Shown piece after piece: positions 62,870-64,000 of a stretch of DNA of 64,000 nt (position 1 is the first letter of the stretch; the number at the start of each line of letters is the position of its first letter). The stretch lies in NCBI GenBank assembly GCA_963921425.1, contig OY992834.1, positions 16,556,164 through 16,620,163 of the forward strand, written 5' to 3'. Both the position numbers and the translations under genes were made by a program. The DNA comes from Dryas octopetala (lineage: Eukaryota > Streptophyta > Magnoliopsida > Rosales > Rosaceae). The notes beneath the pieces are model-generated. The model ran no database searches. It saw nothing but the letters and a program-made list of their open reading frames with translations, and was not told the origin of the DNA.

Positions 62870-64000
62870 AGGTGGAGAGGGAGGGCCCGGTGGTGGTGTA
62901 GGTAGGCAGGCAGCTGAATAGGAGGTGGAGCAGGAACAACAGTAGGTAGGGGCAGTATGAGTGGCAATGCAACTAGATGAAGCTCCAAAGGCTCCTCCAA
63001 GGGTGCTGTCGACTTAGGCATGCACGAGCAAAATGAAAACTTTGCTCAGCAAAGATAACATGGCGCGAAGTGTAGACCTGGTTGGTGAGAGGATCCAAGC
63101 AATAGTAGCTTTTGTAATGATCACTGTAATCTACAAAAATGCATTCTTTGGAACGAGATGCCAATTTGTTAGTAGTATAAGCCCTTAGGTACGGATAACA
63201 AGCATATCCAAACGTGCGAAGAGACGAATAATTAGGAGACCGACCAAATAGACGAAGATATGGAGAAGACCAACCTAGCTAGGACTGGTGTAGGCAAAAT
63301 ATTGATGAAAAGAACGACAGTTAAAGCCGCCTCGATCCACAAGGGAAAAGATGCATTGGATTGTGTAAGAAGAGTGCGAGTGATGGTGGCAATGTGTCGA
63401 TGCTTACGTTCCGCAAACCCATTTTGTTGAGGTGTGTGTGCACAATATAAACGTCGAACAATCCTATGAGAATGACAAAAATCAATAAAAGAGGAATTCA
63501 CAAATTCCGTACCACCATCACTTTGGAAAAATTTAATAGAACGCCTAAAAATATTGTGCACCATGAAATAAAAATTTCGAAAATGAGAGAAAACCTATGA
63601 TTTATGTTTCATTTGTAAATCCAAGAAAAACAGTTATAATCATCAATAAACAACACATAATATTTATAATCCAGAATCGAAGAAATTGACGACATCCAAA
63701 CATCTAAATGAATTAAATAAAAAGGACAATTTGGCGTAATTTATTAGAAATAAATGGAAGTTTGGTGGACTTTTCCAAAGCACATGTTTTACAAAAATTC
63801 CTAGTAACACGGCCTAAACTAGAAGAACATAAAGCCAAACGAGAAAGTATGTCGGCGGACAGATGACCTAAGCGATTATGCCACAAAGCGGAAAAGGTTG
63901 CAACTAAGGCTTGCGGTGACAACACGAACAAGGGATATAGATCGACCATCCTTACATGGGCCATGAAAAAGAGGAATACCATAAGACAAATCAGAGATAG
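62870..64000 (-). pseudogene. Degraded Ty1/copia pol (GAG-pre-integrase and integrase), runs off the window
   Basis: On the minus strand: the zinc-binding pre-integrase region (WHNRLGHLSADILSRL, FCKTCALEKSTKLPF) at 63713-63982. Then the integrase core with SDGGTEF (second catalytic D) and NGFAERKHRH (catalytic E) at 63232-63564, and the post-core GYSDHYKGY-like VDYSDHYKSYYCLDPLTNQV at about 63000-63164. Frames change between blocks and stops intervene, so it is inactive. The 5' part lies beyond 64000; RT is not seen, as the sequence becomes GT/CC-rich and unrelated near 62870-62990. Confidence 0.88.

Noticed and set aside
62839-63021. Proline-rich ORF at the copia remnant
   Set aside because: Low-complexity segment in the linker after integrase; not a separate gene.
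1-64000. tRNA, rRNA, CRISPR, bacterial operons or organelle insertions
   Set aside because: No cloverleaf-type sequence with A/B boxes, no rRNA-like conserved blocks and no spaced direct-repeat array were seen; the 214-bp NAC array is exon duplication.

Overview
This is nuclear DNA of a flowering plant. The genes are split by GT-AG introns, and the families present are plant ones: ankyrin-PGG membrane proteins, NAC transcription factors and F-box/LRR proteins. Much of the window is plant transposon sequence: CACTA/En-Spm, MULE, hAT and Harbinger MITEs, and copia and gypsy retroelements. Long (GA)n/(CT)n tracts and an AT-rich background fit a eudicot, probably a rosid; a Rosaceae-like genome is a guess that sequence alone cannot settle.

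Layout. 0-23.4 kb (minus strand) is a very large ankyrin-repeat/PGG gene. Its nine coding exons are phase-compatible from 23417 down to 2028. Its introns hold a solo-LTR candidate with a hAT MITE inside (4.5-7.8 kb), several fold-back MITEs, a tandem duplication of exon 2 with its flanking introns (13.6-23.0 kb), and a 4.6 kb CACTA element (15129-19756) carrying a NAC-gene fragment. The sister copy of the duplication keeps the empty insertion site. The first exon encodes a copia-Gag-like (DUF4219/UBN2) domain. One extra base in exon 3 breaks the frame between that exon and the ankyrin repeats, so either only the 599-residue ankyrin-PGG product is made or the locus is decaying.

23.8-35.7 kb: a 506-bp tandem repeat, then a Harbinger-like element whose (CCN)n interior holds a 9,860-bp CACTA transposon (25538-35397, CCC target duplication). 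This CACTA has dense subterminal GGGCGACGAA arrays, a palindrome-rich duplicated region, a ~220-nt hairpin, a TNPD-type transposase gene with two premature stops, and an apparently intact six-exon TNPA-like (Transposase_24) gene.

36-50 kb: a 5'-truncated copia RT/RNase H fragment, then two NAC genes on the minus strand. The distal one (45.3-47.9 kb) has a C-terminal exon amplified as a 214-bp exon-plus-intron array. The other (41.2-42.6 kb) has lost intron 2 and its original C-terminal exons.

50-64 kb: three decayed F-box/LRR copies (At3g48880-like). The middle one is split by a 2.84-kb non-autonomous gypsy-like LTR element with intact TGCTT target duplications; the third copy shows the empty site. 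A MULE MITE, an antisense gypsy LTR fragment and a degraded copia pol on the minus strand running off the window end complete the region.

The strongest signals are (1) the exon array in the NAC gene, (2) the Gag-like/ankyrin gene with three nested phase-preserving duplications, and (3) the nearly intact CACTA with a long hairpin just upstream of its transposase.
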